Positions 17,695 through 26,460 of a stretch of 64,000 bases of DNA are shown here, piece after piece. The stretch covers positions 4,216,001-4,280,000 of the forward strand of contig NZ_CP092423.2 of assembly GCF_022374895.2 (NCBI RefSeq). Reading direction: 5' to 3'. This DNA comes from Mycobacterium lentiflavum (GTDB lineage: Bacteria > Actinomycetota > Actinomycetes > Mycobacteriales > Mycobacteriaceae). The position numbers and the translations under genes were made by a program. The notes under the pieces are model-generated. The model searched no databases. It saw only the letters and a list, made by a program, of their open reading frames with translations, and had not been told where the DNA came from. Position 1 is the first letter of the stretch, and every line of letters begins with the position of its first letter.

Positions 17695-18900
17695 ATGCCG
17701 TCTCGCGAGCTTCCCTTCCCCGTATTCGACGCCGATAACCACATGTACGAGCCGCAGGAGGCGCTGACCAAGTTCCTGCCGGAGAAGCGCAAAAACGTCA
17801 TCGACTACGTGCAGGTTCGCGGTCGCACCAAGATCGTGGTGCGCGGACACATCAGTGACTACATCCCCAACCCCACCTTCGAGGTGGTGGCCCGTCCGGG
17901 CGCCCAGGAGGACTACTTCCGCAACGGCTCGCAGGGCAAGAGCTACCGCGAGATCCTCGGCGAACCGATGAAGGCCATCCCCGCGTTCCGCGAGCCCGGC
18001 GCGCGCCTCGAGGTGATGGACGAGCTGGGTATCGACTACGCGCTGATGTTCCCGACGCTGGCCAGCCTGGTCGAAGAACGCATGAAAGACGACCCGGAGA
18101 TGACCCACGACGTCATCCACGCGCTCAACGAGTGGATGCACGAGCAGTGGTCGTTCAACTACAAGGACCGCATCTTCGCCACTCCGGTCATCACCCTGCC
18201 GATCGTCGACCGCGCGCTCGAAGAGCTGGAATGGTGCCTGGAGCGCGGCGCCCGCACCGTTCTGGTCCGCCCGGCGCCGGTGCCCGGCTATCGCGGCAGC
18301 CGGTCATTCGGTCTGGAGGAATTCGATCCGTTCTGGCAGGCCTGCGTGCGTGCCGAGATCCCGGTCTCGATGCACGCCTCCGACAGCGGCTACTCCGAGC
18401 TGCTCAACATCTGGGAGCCCGGCGACGAGTTCCTGCCGTTCAAGCCGACCGCCTTCCGTAGCCTGGCGATGGGCCACCGTCCGATCGAGGACGCGTTCGG
18501 TGCCCTGATCTGCCACGGCGCCCTTTCGCGCAACCCCGACCTGCGGATCCTGTCCATCGAGAACGGCGCCGACTGGGTGCCGACGCTGTTCCGAGGCCTC
18601 AAGGGCGTCTACAAGAAGATGCCGCAGGCGTTCACCGAGGACCCGATCGAGACGTTCAAGCGGTGCGTCTACGTCAGCCCGTTCTGGGAGGACCGGTTCG
18701 CCGAGATCGTCAACATGGTCGGCACCGACCGGGTGGTCTTCGGATCGGACTGGCCGCACCCCGAGGGCCTGAAAGACCCGATCACTTTCGTCGACGAGCT
18801 CGCCGACTTCAGCGACGAGGACAAGGCGAAGATCATGGGCGGCAACCTGATGGAGCTGATGAAGGTCTCCCAGCCGGCCAAGAAACCCGTCAACGCCTGA
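17695..18900 (+). CDS. Amidohydrolase-2 family metal-dependent hydrolase
   Basis: 401-aa TIM-barrel protein (family of ACMSD-type decarboxylases and hydrolases). The N-terminal metal motif is FDADNHMYEP (D-x-H rather than H-x-H), the central His is in PVSMHASDSGYS, ICHGALSRNPDLRILSIENG is the third site, and FGSDWPHPEG the catalytic Asp. A GTG at 17644 in frame lies inside the operator, so the ATG at 17695 with AAGGAG at 17683-17688 is preferred. It resembles the genes at 49962 and 60850 closely in layout. It sits alone between a TetR-type regulator and a strong terminator, so it is probably a single-gene regulated unit. Confidence 0.88.
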   Translation: MPSRELPFPVFDADNHMYEPQEALTKFLPEKRKNVIDYVQVRGRTKIVVRGHISDYIPNPTFEVVARPGAQEDYFRNGSQGKSYREILGEPMKAIPAFREPGARLEVMDELGIDYALMFPTLASLVEERMKDDPEMTHDVIHALNEWMHEQWSFNYKDRIFATPVITLPIVDRALEELEWCLERGARTVLVRPAPVPGYRGSRSFGLEEFDPFWQACVRAEIPVSMHASDSGYSELLNIWEPGDEFLPFKPTAFRSLAMGHRPIEDAFGALICHGALSRNPDLRILSIENGADWVPTLFRGLKGVYKKMPQAFTEDPIETFKRCVYVSPFWEDRFAEIVNMVGTDRVVFGSDWPHPEGLKDPITFVDELADFSDEDKAKIMGGNLMELMKVSQPAKKPVNA

Positions 18901-18930
18901 TCGGGGCCTGATCCCGTAACCACACGCAGC

Positions 18931-18986
18931 GCCCGCCTCCGAGCGACATCCCGTCCACGTTGTCGCTCGGAGGTGGGCACTTTTTT
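18931..18986 (+). terminator. Strong intrinsic terminator
   Basis: 18-bp stem (18931-18948 pairing with 18961-18978, one G-U pair), 12-base loop, then AC and six T at 18981-18986. It ends the amidohydrolase transcript. This is the clearest Rho-independent terminator in the window. Confidence 0.92.
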
Positions 18987-19069
18987 GTGTCCCGTCAAAA
19001 GCGGGACTATAGACGCGGCCTTCGACCTTGCTATAGAAAAGAATCTTCACTCCGGGTAAGGAGCGCACG

Positions 19070-19501
19070 ATGAATCTGGCTCCGGTCGAATCATCAGTGA
19101 CCAGAGTGACGCTAAGCCCCCGGCTGGTTTCCGAACTGGGCGATCCGCACAGCACGCTACGGGCGGCAACCCAGCGCAGCGGCGCGGTGGTGATCATCCG
19201 CGCCGGCGGCGAGGTCGACGCCTCCAACGAGCACACCTGGCGGGGGCTGGTCGAGGAGGCGGCCGCGGTGGCCACGGCACCGGGCCCCTTCATCGTCGAC
19301 ATCAGCGGCCTTGATTTCATGGGGTGCTGCGCGTTCGCCGTCCTGGCCGCCGAATCCGAACGATGCCGGGCTCGCGGCCTCGCATTACGGCTGGTCAGCT
19401 GCGACCCCGGCGTTGCGCGCGTCATCCAGGCGTGCAATCTCGGCGGCGTATTGCCCCTCCATCCGACCATCGACACCGCGCTGGCCACGTCGGTGGCCTG
19501 A
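19070..19501 (+). CDS. STAS-domain protein (anti-anti-sigma-factor-like)
   Basis: 143-aa STAS protein; such proteins bind an anti-sigma factor and release a sigma factor (sigma-F or sigma-B systems). The core is VVIIRAGGEVDASN and IVDISGLDFMGCCAFAVLAA at about residues 76-95. In SpoIIAA/RsbV the phosphorylated residue is a Ser/Thr at the position occupied here by Cys (MGCC), so it may not be switched by the usual kinase. TAAGGAG lies just upstream of the ATG. The following gene encodes a phosphatase/kinase/STAS protein of the same system. Confidence 0.85.
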   Translation: MNLAPVESSVTRVTLSPRLVSELGDPHSTLRAATQRSGAVVIIRAGGEVDASNEHTWRGLVEEAAAVATAPGPFIVDISGLDFMGCCAFAVLAAESERCRARGLALRLVSCDPGVARVIQACNLGGVLPLHPTIDTALATSVA

Positions 19502-19661
19502 GAGCGAGTTATCGAGGTCGCCGCCCGTTAGCAAACTGATGCGCTAGGTAGCCCCCAGCAATTGCTAATCTGATTACTTGCTTGTGTCGAATAGGACCGC
19601 GCATTGTTGGATTTCTCGGTCCAGAGAACGGCCCGCAGGCAGGCTCAGGAGGGACGGCCAT

Positions 19662-21626
19662 ATGGTGGCCGAAAAAGACTGGGACAAGATTGTTGGTGCG
19701 GCTGACGACGTGCGTCGCATCTTCGAAAAGGTCCCCGCGATGCTGATCGGTCTGGAAGGGCCGGAACATCGCTTTGTCGCGGCCAACGCCGCCTACCGCG
19801 CCCTGAATCCGGCGCTCAACCCGGTAGGCATGCTGGCTCGCGACGTGTATCCCGAGCTGGAGAGCCAGCAAATCTTCCAGATGCTCGATCGGGTCTACGA
19901 GACCGGCGAGCCGCAATCCGGGGCGGAGTGGCGGCTGCAGGCCGACTTCGAAGGAACCGGAGTCGAGGAGCGCTACTTCGACTTCCTCGTGACGCCGCGC
20001 CGCCGCAAGGGCGGAGCGATCGAGGGCGTGCAGATCATCTTCGACGACGTCACGGATCGCGTGCGGGCGCGGTTGGCCACCGAGGCCCGCATCGAGGAAC
20101 TCTCCGAGCGCTATCGCAACGTCCGCGATTCCGCCATCGTCATGCAGCAGGCCCTGCTGGCCTCGTCGGTCCCGGTGGTCCCATTCGCCGACATCACCGC
20201 GCAGTACCTTGTCGCCACCGAAGACACCGCGGCCGGCGGCGACTGGTTTGACGCGATACCCCTCGGGGACCGGCTGGTGCTCGTCGTCGGCGATGTGGTC
20301 GGGCACGGCGTCGAAGCCGCGGCGGTCATGTCGCAGTTGCGCACCGCGCTGCGGATGCAGATATCGCAGGGCTACGGCATCACCGAAGCGCTCGAAGCCG
20401 TCGACCGCTTCCACGAGCACGTGCCGGGGTCGAGGTCGGCCACGTTGTGCGTGGGCTCGCTCGATTACGCCACCGGTGAATTCCAGTACTGCACCGCCGG
20501 GCATCCGCCGCCACTGGTGGTGAGCGCCGCCTCGGCCGCACGCTACGTGGAACCGTCGGGCGCCGGTCCGCTTGGCAGCCGCGTCGGTTTTCCGGTGCGC
20601 AGCGAAATGCTGGACATCGGCGATTCGATCCTGCTGTATTCCGATGGCCTGATCGAGCGGCCCGGGCGCCCATTGGGCGCCAGCACCGCGGAGTTCGCCG
20701 ACTTGGCCGCCAACATCTCCGCCGGTGTCGGCGGGTTCGTCATCGATGCGCCGACACGAACCATCGACCGCATCTGTTCGGAGACGCTCGAATTGCTGCT
20801 CCGGTCAACCGGCTACAGCGACGACGTCACACTGCTTGCCGCGCAGCGCCGCACTCCCCCGGCTCCGCTGCACATGACGCTGGACGCGACGATCCACGCC
20901 GCACGTACCGTGCGCTCCCGGCTTCGCGGCTGGCTCTCCGAGGTCGGTGCCGACGCCGACGACATCTCCGACGTCGTGCACGCGATCTCCGAGTTCGTCG
21001 AGAACGCGGTCGAACATGGTTACGGCACCGAGGTTTCCGACGGCATCGTCGTCGAGGCATCGCTGTCCGGCGATGGCAACATGCATGCCTCGGTGATCGA
21101 CCGCGGACAGTGGAAGGATCACCGTGAAGGTGAACACGGGCGCGGGCGCGGGCTCGCGATGGCCGAGGCGTTGGTTTCCGAGGCCCTCATCACCCGCAGC
21201 GACGCTGGGACGACCGCCAGCGTGACACACCGTCTATCCCGACCGGCCAACTTCGTCACCGACACGATCGTCAGCCGGGCCGCCTACCGCCGGGCCACCG
21301 ACAACGAATTCGTCTCGACCGTGCGCGAGTCCGGCCACATCGTCGTCAGCGGTGACGTCGACTCCAACACCGCGTCCACTCTCGACCGCCTGATTGCCGT
21401 CGAAAGTCGTTCGGGCATAGCACCTTTGACGATCGACCTCAGCGCCGTCACCCACCTGGGGTCCGCCGGCGTCAGCGCGCTGGCAGCCGCCCGTGACCGG
21501 GCGTTGCGGCAGGGTGGCGACTGCGTGGTGATCGCCCCGCCCGGCAGCCCCGCGCATCACATCTTGTCGATGGTCCAGATACCCGTCAGCAGCGGCGACA
21601 GCGAGAACGTCTTCGCCGAAGACTAG
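19662..21626 (+). CDS. Four-domain sigma-F regulator: PAS-PP2C phosphatase-HATPase-STAS (Rv1364c-like)
   Basis: 654 aa, matching the size and domain order of M. tuberculosis Rv1364c. Residues about 15-140 are PAS; 160-395 an RsbU-type PP2C phosphatase (AGGDWFDAIPLGD near 190, VGDVVGHGVEAA, then YSDGLIERPG and SDDVTLLAA); 410-540 an RsbW-type histidine-kinase-like ATPase (EFVENAVEHGYG near 443, GRGRGLAMAEAL near 493); 560-654 a STAS domain with Ser at the phosphorylation position (HLGSAGVSAL). AGGAGGGA at 19647-19654 fixes the ATG at 19662. It probably integrates a small-molecule signal to free sigma-F. The final CTAG shares its stop with the converging dehydrogenase. Confidence 0.93.
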   Translation: MVAEKDWDKIVGAADDVRRIFEKVPAMLIGLEGPEHRFVAANAAYRALNPALNPVGMLARDVYPELESQQIFQMLDRVYETGEPQSGAEWRLQADFEGTGVEERYFDFLVTPRRRKGGAIEGVQIIFDDVTDRVRARLATEARIEELSERYRNVRDSAIVMQQALLASSVPVVPFADITAQYLVATEDTAAGGDWFDAIPLGDRLVLVVGDVVGHGVEAAAVMSQLRTALRMQISQGYGITEALEAVDRFHEHVPGSRSATLCVGSLDYATGEFQYCTAGHPPPLVVSAASAARYVEPSGAGPLGSRVGFPVRSEMLDIGDSILLYSDGLIERPGRPLGASTAEFADLAANISAGVGGFVIDAPTRTIDRICSETLELLLRSTGYSDDVTLLAAQRRTPPAPLHMTLDATIHAARTVRSRLRGWLSEVGADADDISDVVHAISEFVENAVEHGYGTEVSDGIVVEASLSGDGNMHASVIDRGQWKDHREGEHGRGRGLAMAEALVSEALITRSDAGTTASVTHRLSRPANFVTDTIVSRAAYRRATDNEFVSTVRESGHIVVSGDVDSNTASTLDRLIAVESRSGIAPLTIDLSAVTHLGSAGVSALAAARDRALRQGGDCVVIAPPGSPAHHILSMVQIPVSSGDSENVFAED

Positions 21627-22864
21627 TTCTTCCCGTGCCGCACCTGATTGAACGGCACCCCTCGGTCGGCGGCGTATTCGCGCGGAAAGCCCAGCACCCG
21701 CTCCCCGATCACGTTGCGCGCCATCTCGGTTGTGCCGCCTCCGATGGCGACGCTTTGGCGCACCAAATACCGCAGCCCGGTCTCTAGACCGTCGCCGATC
21801 TCCCCGACCACACCGGCTGCTCCCGCGACCGCCATCGCGGTGTCGAGGTCCACCTGTACGGTCTCGGCGTGGAACAGCCGAATCAGCGTGCCGGCCGCCG
21901 GTGGCAGCACACCGTCGCGGACATTGCGCGACACGTGATCGATCAGCTGCTCGGCCACCGTCCGGTGCACCAACGCCCGGCCGGCCATCTCCCGCACGCG
22001 TTCGTTGTCGGCCTGACCGGTCTTCTCTAAAAGCCCAACGTAGTCAACGGGATTGGCGTTGCCGCCCTCGCTGCCGCTGCCGCTGGCGAACTCCGAACCC
22101 TGGCCGACCGCCCGCCGCTCGTGGTACAGCTGACGTGAGGCCACCGTCCAGCCGCCGTTGACCTCCCCCACCACCGCGTCGTCGCCGACGTCCACGCCGT
22201 CGAAGAACTCCTCGCAAAACTCCGTGGAGCCGCTGAGCATTGTGATGCGGCGCAACGTGATTCCCGGGTGATCGATCGGCACCAGGAACATGGTCAAGCC
22301 TTCGTGTTTGGGCACATCCCAGTTGGTGCGGGCCAGGCACAGGCCGTAGTCGGCGGCGAACGCACTGGTGCTCCAGGTCTTGGCGCCGTTGATCACCCAT
22401 CGGTCACCCTGGCGTTCGGCCCGGGTGATGACGCCGGCCAGATCCGATCCGCCGCTGGGTTCGCTCAGCAGCTGCACCAGCACCTCGTCACCGCGCAGCG
22501 CCGCGGCGATGTGCTGCCTCTTCTGCTCTTCGCTGCCGGTGTCGAGAAGGGTGGCGCAGCAGATGGTGAACGTCGGTATGTTGAGGATCAACGGCAGCTC
22601 GTAGCAAAGGGATTCGTCGTCGAACGCCTTCTGGTAGGCGTAATCCAGACCCAGGCCGCCGTATTCTCGCGGGAAGCAGATGCCGGCGAATCCGCCTTCG
22701 TAGAGCCGCTTTTGCAGTTCCCGGGCACGTTTCCAGGCGTCCTCGTCGTCGCGCGGCGCCGGCGGCGGTGAATCGGGGTCAATGCGCGGCATGTTGTCCG
22801 CCAACCACACGCGGGCGCGGGCGGCGAACTCTGCGACGGATTCGGTGATCTGGTCTTGCGTCAT
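21623..22864 (-). CDS. Acyl-CoA dehydrogenase, long (alpha-type) subunit
   Basis: 413-aa FadE-family enzyme. LLSEPSGGSDLAGVITRAE and NGAKTWSTSAFAADYG are in the middle domain; GGGTTEMARNVIGERVLGFP near the C-terminus has Gly at the medium-chain catalytic Glu position. It contains a low-complexity linker (EFASGSGSEGGNANP). It is second of a two-gene unit: its ATG overlaps the stop of the short subunit upstream (22861-22864). The 3' end overlaps the Rv1364c-like gene by 4 bp (CTAG). Confidence 0.9.
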   Translation of the reverse strand: MTQDQITESVAEFAARARVWLADNMPRIDPDSPPPAPRDDEDAWKRARELQKRLYEGGFAGICFPREYGGLGLDYAYQKAFDDESLCYELPLILNIPTFTICCATLLDTGSEEQKRQHIAAALRGDEVLVQLLSEPSGGSDLAGVITRAERQGDRWVINGAKTWSTSAFAADYGLCLARTNWDVPKHEGLTMFLVPIDHPGITLRRITMLSGSTEFCEEFFDGVDVGDDAVVGEVNGGWTVASRQLYHERRAVGQGSEFASGSGSEGGNANPVDYVGLLEKTGQADNERVREMAGRALVHRTVAEQLIDHVSRNVRDGVLPPAAGTLIRLFHAETVQVDLDTAMAVAGAAGVVGEIGDGLETGLRYLVRQSVAIGGGTTEMARNVIGERVLGFPREYAADRGVPFNQVRHGKN

Positions 22865-24012
22865 TTCGCGGTACGGCCGGCTTTCTCTGACTCATACACC
22901 CGCAAGTTATGTTCTTCCGGGGTGCCGAACAAGGAGCGGTACAACGTAACTCGCCTCAGGTAGAGGTGCAGATCGTGTTCCCAGGTGACCCCGATGCCGC
23001 CATGCATCTGCACGCAGCCCTGGACGATCCGCCCCGCCATCTCTGAGACGTAGGACTTCGCGACGCTGGCCGACAGGCTCGCGGCGGGTGAGCGGGCCGC
23101 GATGTCGGCAACCGCCGCGGCCGTGGTGGCGCGACATGCTTCCAGCCACAGCTTCATGTCGGCGAAGCCGTGTTTGAGCGCTTGGTAGGACGCCAGCGGA
23201 CGGCCGAACGTGTGCCGGTCCAGCGCCCACTGAACGGTGAAGTCGAACACCGTTTGCACGACGCCGACCACCTCGGCGCATTGCAGCACCTGAGCGATCT
23301 GGCTCTGCCGGTCGATCAACGCCGCGGTCTCGGCGGCGCTGCCGATGCTCGCGGACGAGTCCACGACCACCCCGTCGAGATGCACACGCGCGTATTGCTT
23401 GACCAGATCGACCGACTGCTGCGGCTCGACCCGAACCCCGGGCGCGTCCGTCGGGACCAGGAACTGACGAACTTCGCCGCCGCAGCGCGCCACCACGAGC
23501 AGAAGGCCGCTCTGGGCGCCCGCCTCGACGCGGTCCTTGGTGCCATCAAGACGGTACGTGCGACAGCCCGCGTCGGTCTGGGTCGCGGTCACCGACGGGT
23601 CCAGCGGCTCCCAGCCGCGGCCGGGTTCCGAGACCGCCCAGGACGCAACGGTTTCGCCGGAGATCAGCGCCTCGATGACCGCCGCGTGCGACTGCGCATC
23701 GGCGCATTCGGCCAGCGCGGTGAGCACGACGCTGACCGGGTACAGCGGGCCGGGCGCGACGGTCTTGCCGAGCAATTCGGCGACCGAGGCCAAATCCTCG
23801 ACACCGCTGTCCGAGGCGCTGCCGCCGCCCAACTCCTCCGGAACCAGCAGGCCGGTCCAGCCGAGCTCCGCGGCGCGCCGCCACCAGGCCGGGTCGAAGG
23901 AAGCCCCCGCCGCGTGCAGCTCCCGGACGCGAGACAGCGGCGCTTCCTTCTGCAGAAACGATTGGGTCGTCGAGACGAAGAGTGCCTTCTCAGGCGAGTC
24001 CACGGCCGTCAT
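22861..24012 (-). CDS. Acyl-CoA dehydrogenase, short (beta-type) subunit
   Basis: 383-aa FadE-family partner of the 21623 subunit: it has DRHTFGRPLASYQALKHGFA and QMHGGIGVTWEHDLHLYLRR but no GGT-E-x-R-N tail. The start is taken at the ATG 24010-24012; a GTG at 24033 would place GGAAGGG, the likely ribosome site, inside the coding sequence. The ATACCGTAA element at 24086-24094 is in its promoter. Confidence 0.86.
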   Translation of the reverse strand: MTAVDSPEKALFVSTTQSFLQKEAPLSRVRELHAAGASFDPAWWRRAAELGWTGLLVPEELGGGSASDSGVEDLASVAELLGKTVAPGPLYPVSVVLTALAECADAQSHAAVIEALISGETVASWAVSEPGRGWEPLDPSVTATQTDAGCRTYRLDGTKDRVEAGAQSGLLLVVARCGGEVRQFLVPTDAPGVRVEPQQSVDLVKQYARVHLDGVVVDSSASIGSAAETAALIDRQSQIAQVLQCAEVVGVVQTVFDFTVQWALDRHTFGRPLASYQALKHGFADMKLWLEACRATTAAAVADIAARSPAASLSASVAKSYVSEMAGRIVQGCVQMHGGIGVTWEHDLHLYLRRVTLYRSLFGTPEEHNLRVYESEKAGRTAK

Positions 24013-24085
24013 GACACCGACCGACCCTTCCACAGCGTTCGGTAGCCGTCGCCAAGAATCACGTTCTCGATATTAGCAAATGCCA

Positions 24086-24094
24086 ATACCGTAA
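24086..24094. promoter_or_regulatory. TTAC[A/G]GTA-type motif (minus: TTACGGTAT)
   Basis: Lies in the 120-bp gap between the hydrolase stop (24133) and the dehydrogenase start (24012). One of six similar sites in front of catabolic genes in this window; possible shared operator. Confidence 0.4.
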
Positions 24095-24132
24095 GCGCTA
24101 CCGGAGTTCAGCCGTTACACGCGATCGAGCAG

Positions 24133-25098
24133 CTACATCGCGAACACGCGGCGCACCGACTGGGCGTGCAGGGCCCGGTTCTCTTCGGAGACGACCCAAT
24201 CGGGCACCAGCGAATCGAATCCGTTGAATGTCGCCGCGATGACGTGCAATTCGGTGTGCACGAAGGCATGCAGCAGCCGGTTGGCGTAGTCGATGGCTTC
24301 GTCGCGGCATGGGTCGATCTCCGAGCAGCTGATGAACGTGGGCGGCAGGCCCTCCAGATTCGCCCGGTGCGCCGGAACATATTGACCACTGGCGCTGGCC
24401 GGACCCAGGTAGTGACCCCACGCCCGGCTCACCGCCGGACCGTTGAGCCCCGGCGTGCGCTGAAACTCGCGCCGCGACGGCGTGGCATCGCTGTCCAGCA
24501 TCGGCTGGTGCAGGATCTGCATCCGGATCTGTGGCCCCTCGGCGTCGAACATCCGCTGCGCCAGGCTCGCGACCAGGGCGGCACCCGCATCCCGGCCCAT
24601 CACGGCCAGCCGGCGGGAGTCGATGTTCAGCTCCGCGCAATTCCGGATGGCGTAGTACATACCCGCCTCGACGTCGTCGAGTGCCGCCGGAGCCGGATTC
24701 TCCGGGGCCAGCCGGTAGTCGACCGAAACCACCAGACAACCGCCCTCCCGAGCGAGCTCCACGCACGCCGCGTGGTCGGTGTCGAGGTTGCCGGACACGA
24801 AGCCGCCGCCGTGCGCGTAGACCAGCAACGGCGCTCCCGAGTCACCCTCGATGTGGCCTCGGTAGAAGCGGAGGTTCAGCTGCTGGCCGCCGGGTCCGGA
24901 GATCGAGCGGGTTTCGACGGCGACGCCCTCGGTGTCGACTGCCGCGGCACGCTCGGCCGCCGCCCGGTCGGCCTGCTCTCGTTCGGCGGCCAGTGTCTCG
25001 GCACGGAATTCGACGATGCCCACCTGGCTCGCGGCGTCGCGCAGTACCGGGTCGAGGCGGTTAATGCCTTGCGGGCGGGTCAGATCCGTTTGCGTCAT
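24133..25098 (-). CDS. HSL-type alpha/beta-hydrolase fold protein, catalytic residues replaced
   Basis: 321 aa. The oxyanion-hole HGGG motif is intact (H96-G99) and the family's SVDYRLAPENPAPA and EIDPCRDEA (catalytic Asp262) are present. The nucleophile elbow, normally GDSAG, is GRDAG: Asp170 replaces Ser. The histidine segment, normally FHGF, is FNGF: Asn292 replaces His. Two of three triad residues are gone, so ordinary esterase activity is not expected. It could be a binding or scaffolding protein, or use other chemistry. It precedes the 22861-24012 dehydrogenase pair on the same strand, 120 bp apart. Confidence 0.87.
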   Translation of the reverse strand: MTQTDLTRPQGINRLDPVLRDAASQVGIVEFRAETLAAEREQADRAAAERAAAVDTEGVAVETRSISGPGGQQLNLRFYRGHIEGDSGAPLLVYAHGGGFVSGNLDTDHAACVELAREGGCLVVSVDYRLAPENPAPAALDDVEAGMYYAIRNCAELNIDSRRLAVMGRDAGAALVASLAQRMFDAEGPQIRMQILHQPMLDSDATPSRREFQRTPGLNGPAVSRAWGHYLGPASASGQYVPAHRANLEGLPPTFISCSEIDPCRDEAIDYANRLLHAFVHTELHVIAATFNGFDSLVPDWVVSEENRALHAQSVRRVFAM

Positions 25099-25296
25099 AC
25101 CCTCTCAACTTCCGGGTTCATGGTGCGGGCCGCCGTCCAGGCCTGGCGGGAGGCCATGTCGGAAACCATATTCAAGGTAGACCTGGTCAGCCACGAGCCG
25201 TCACACTGCCGCAGCCGCGTGCGGCCGGCGGCTTCGAGCGACGGGGACTTCTGGTGATATTCGCTGATCAGAGCCTGCGGAGCGGCCCGGCGCGGC
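25099..25296. promoter_or_regulatory. Intergenic region, probable promoter of hydrolase-fold gene
   Basis: 198 bp. No convincing small gene. On the minus strand TTGAATATGGTTT (around 25165-25177) could supply a -10 box for the gene at 25098. No terminator is obvious after the amidohydrolase stop at 25297. Confidence 0.3.
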
Positions 25297-26460
25297 TCAG
25301 CTCCGCGGCGCGGCGGGCTCGCCGGGGAGCGCCTGGACGGTCGCCGGCAACCCGTACAAAGCCGTTGCGTTGTCGCGCATGATCCGCTCCCGCTGGTCGG
25401 CGGGGAACCTGTTGATCGCGTACGTCGGCGAGTCATAGCTCCAATGCGGATAGTCCGTCGAGAACATGAGATTGTCGCCCAGGTCCATCATTTCCAGGTA
25501 CTCGCGGAACTCTACGGTGTCGACGTCTTCCAAGGGCTGGGTGGTGAAGCGGACATGCTCGCGCACGTAGTCCGACGGACGGCGTCGTACCTGCGGCAAG
25601 TCGGCGCGGCGAGCCTCCCAGATCCGGTCCATCCGTGACATCACCGGCATCGCCCAGGTGAAGCCACCCTCGATGAAGACCACCCGCAGGTCGGGGTGCC
25701 GATCGAAGGCGCCGTCGAAAACCAGGCTCATCAGGTGCGAGACGTACAGCAGCGGCCAGGATGCGAAGAAGTCGTGCCAGTGCGCGGGATTGCCGACGGG
25801 ATACAGCGGGATCAATTCGAACGGCGTCTGACCCATCAGATGCGTTGAGATCGGTAGCCCGTTGCGGGATGCGGCCTCGTACAGCGGATCGAAATGCGGG
25901 TTGCCGAACGGGATTCCGCGGGTCTGGGGTGTCATCAGCACCTGGGCCATGTAGGGGTGGCCGGCCCATCGCTCGACCTCGCGCGCCGCCTGCTCCGGGG
26001 TCTGCGCGCTGACGCTGATCGACCCGCGCCAGCGGCCGTGCGCGTTGTGCTTGTCCAGCCACACGTCGGCGAGCCAGTCGTTGTAGGTGGATTTGAGCAC
26101 GTGCTCGGCCTGGGGTAGCTGGGCGTCGCACATCGGCTCCAGCGACGCGATGCTGACGCCCGCATCGACCAGCAGTTGCTTGGCGGCGTAGTCCGGGTCG
26201 CTGCCGGCGACCCCGCCGCCCGGCGGCCACGAGTCCATGCGCAGCGACGACGTCTTGAACGCATCCGGGGTGTCGTAGAAATACGACACCGGGCTCACCG
26301 CATTGCCGCTCGGCCAGATCTTGTCCACCCATTCGGCCGGCGCGTAGGACTTGAGCACATCGGTCGACACCGGCAACGGGTGGACGTCGGTGTCGACGAT
26401 GGTGACCGCGATGTGGTCGTCGCGGCGGGTCTGCGATTCGACTCGTTCGATGGTGGTCAT
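25297..26460 (-). CDS. Amidohydrolase-2 family protein (probably active member of a pair)
   Basis: 387-aa TIM-barrel metal-dependent hydrolase. VDTDVHPLP gives the D-x-H metal site, LPISTHLMGQ the central His, HPDLRVVFIEGG the third site, and FSTDYPHWSYDSP the catalytic Asp. It is third gene of the Rieske/amidohydrolase/amidohydrolase unit; its ATG overlaps the stop of the upstream paralogue (ATGA, 26457-26460). That paralogue lacks the same residues, so the two may form a heteromer with this as the catalytic chain. Confidence 0.88.
   Translation of the reverse strand: MTTIERVESQTRRDDHIAVTIVDTDVHPLPVSTDVLKSYAPAEWVDKIWPSGNAVSPVSYFYDTPDAFKTSSLRMDSWPPGGGVAGSDPDYAAKQLLVDAGVSIASLEPMCDAQLPQAEHVLKSTYNDWLADVWLDKHNAHGRWRGSISVSAQTPEQAAREVERWAGHPYMAQVLMTPQTRGIPFGNPHFDPLYEAASRNGLPISTHLMGQTPFELIPLYPVGNPAHWHDFFASWPLLYVSHLMSLVFDGAFDRHPDLRVVFIEGGFTWAMPVMSRMDRIWEARRADLPQVRRRPSDYVREHVRFTTQPLEDVDTVEFREYLEMMDLGDNLMFSTDYPHWSYDSPTYAINRFPADQRERIMRDNATALYGLPATVQALPGEPAAPRS

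Noticed and set aside
19003..19012. GGGACTATAG, similar to half a DosR box, before the STAS gene
   Set aside because: The second half (AGTCC) is absent; the GTCCCG/CGGGAC pair around it (18989-19007) is better explained as a small hairpin after the terminator.
25099..25296. Small gene in the gap before the hydrolase-fold gene
   Set aside because: Frames here are Arg/Ser/Pro-rich, lack ribosome sites and overlap the amidohydrolase; no support beyond openness.
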